Shown: positions 13,822 to 14,080 of the stretch, in pieces
Layout of the letters: each line of letters begins with the position of its first letter
Numbering within the stretch: position 1 is the stretch's first letter
Source of the DNA: SpSt-600 sp042408195
Lineage (GTDB): Bacteria > Chloroflexota > Anaerolineae > SpSt-600
NCBI GenBank assembly: GCA_042408195.1
Contig: JBHOQL010000014.1
Span: 1-14,080, forward strand
DNA length: 14,080 nt
Reading direction: 5' to 3'
Made by a program: the position numbers and the translations under genes
Notes under the pieces: model-generated
Database searches by the model: none
What the model saw: only the letters and a program-made list of their open reading frames with translations
Told to the model about the DNA's origin: nothing

Positions 13822-13874
13822 GCCCACTCTCGTTGGCTTCTGGTTCGCTTCGGTCTAGTATTCTACTTGTGGGC
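13822..13874 (-). repeat. Structured repeat, copy R1 (minus orientation)
   Basis: A 53-bp element, exactly 140 bases from copy R2 and in the same orientation. Its ends GCCCAC/GTGGGC pair, and the inner hairpin is AGTA-GAA-TACT, different bases but the same position as in R2. The last 34 bases match R2 at 28 positions without gaps. Confidence 0.65.
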
Positions 13875-13979
13875 ATGGGCAGGAGTTCGTCCCCCAGTTC
13901 GAAAGCGATTTGCAGAGAAATACTTGCCTTAGCTTGGGGTATGTCCTAATTTTGTTGGTGAGGTAAAACAGGGAGCAAG

Positions 13980-14062
13980 AGGTGCGAGATGGAGAAGCAA
14001 GAGATGGGCCGCTCGTAGCCCGGCAACCGGACCCCGCAAAAGCCCAATGTGACCTCGCACTT
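13980..14062. other. Long stem with inner hairpins near the right edge
   Basis: GTGCGAG (13982-13988) pairs with CTCGCAC (14054-14060), extendable by a G-U and an A-T pair to nine. Inside lie GGGC/GCCC (14006-14009, 14018-14021) and an alternative CCGG-CAA-CCGG (14020-14030); these two share two bases and cannot form together. I see no open frame or known RNA signature. Confidence 0.45.
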
Positions 14063-14080
14063 GCGCCAGCACCCTCTCAC

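Larger units (their letters stand above)
13554..14080. other. Gene-free, repeat-rich region to the right edge
   Basis: More than 500 bases with no credible gene; an open frame at 13652-13858 is an artefact of the repeats. It contains two minus-strand copies of the structured repeat. Between them, GCCTC (13756-13760) pairs with GAGGC (13794-13798) and encloses TTGGGG/CCCCAA (13766-13771, 13778-13783). GTTGC/GCAAC lies at 13736-13740 and 13749-13753. AGGCG/CGCCT follows the AI-2E gene near 13613-13631 without a T-run. A long stem lies near the right edge (13980-14062). Any RNA from this region is more likely on the minus strand, judging by the orientation of the repeats. Confidence 0.55.

Noticed and set aside
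13652..13858. Plus-strand open frame of 68 codons
   Set aside because: It runs through the two copies of the structured repeat, has no ribosome site and repeats its own residues only because the DNA repeats.
13682..13874. CRISPR array
   Set aside because: Only two copies, diverged from one another, 140 bases apart with a unit of about 53 bases; no regular short spacers and no cas genes.

Overview
The window looks like chromosomal DNA of a bacterium with strong Shine-Dalgarno usage (several starts carry AAGGAGGTGA-type sites), consensus sigma-70-type promoters and a Gram-positive-type SOS box (GAAC-N4-GTTC). Gene content (LytR-CpsA-Psr protein with a LytR_C domain, EGY-like M50 protease, yebC-ruvC-ruvA, a U32-like TIM-barrel protein) fits Chloroflexota, perhaps a thermophile, or a Firmicutes-related lineage. 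This placement is an inference from family resemblance only.

Left block, minus strand (1-2175): lexA, a short FtsK/SpoIIIE-type DNA translocase, a 75-aa helical protein and a two-helix membrane protein cut by the window edge. The genes overlap or are only a few bases apart, so they form one operon. It is read from a consensus promoter whose -35/-10 spacer contains a perfect LexA box, so the translocase and both small proteins should be SOS-inducible. The tmRNA gene (ssrA) is divergent, with its own consensus promoter, a readable tag frame (ANYAAVPMAA) and a hairpin after its 3' end.

Middle block, plus strand (2728-8284): a membrane-embedded M50 (site-2) protease, an LCP cell-wall ligase, cytidine deaminase, a class III aminotransferase, and a 428-aa protein I cannot assign but which shows protein-kinase/APH-like motifs and overlaps the aminotransferase gene. 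A convergent tRNA-Val(GAC) with its own promoter follows.

Right block, plus strand (8678-13553): yebC, ruvC, ruvA (Holliday-junction processing; ruvB is not in the window), a 115-aa membrane protein and a TIM-barrel U32-like protein in one operon, then an AI-2E/PerM-family membrane protein. The AI-2E gene lies between two gene-free stretches (11835-12440 and 13554-14080) rich in inverted repeats. These share a 52-56-bp structured repeat: one copy on the plus strand to the left and two on the minus strand to the right, the latter exactly 140 bp apart. A second hairpin motif in the left stretch is also duplicated at exactly 140 bp. This repeat family is the least explained signal here; the SOS-linked translocase cassette and the kinase-like orphan come next.
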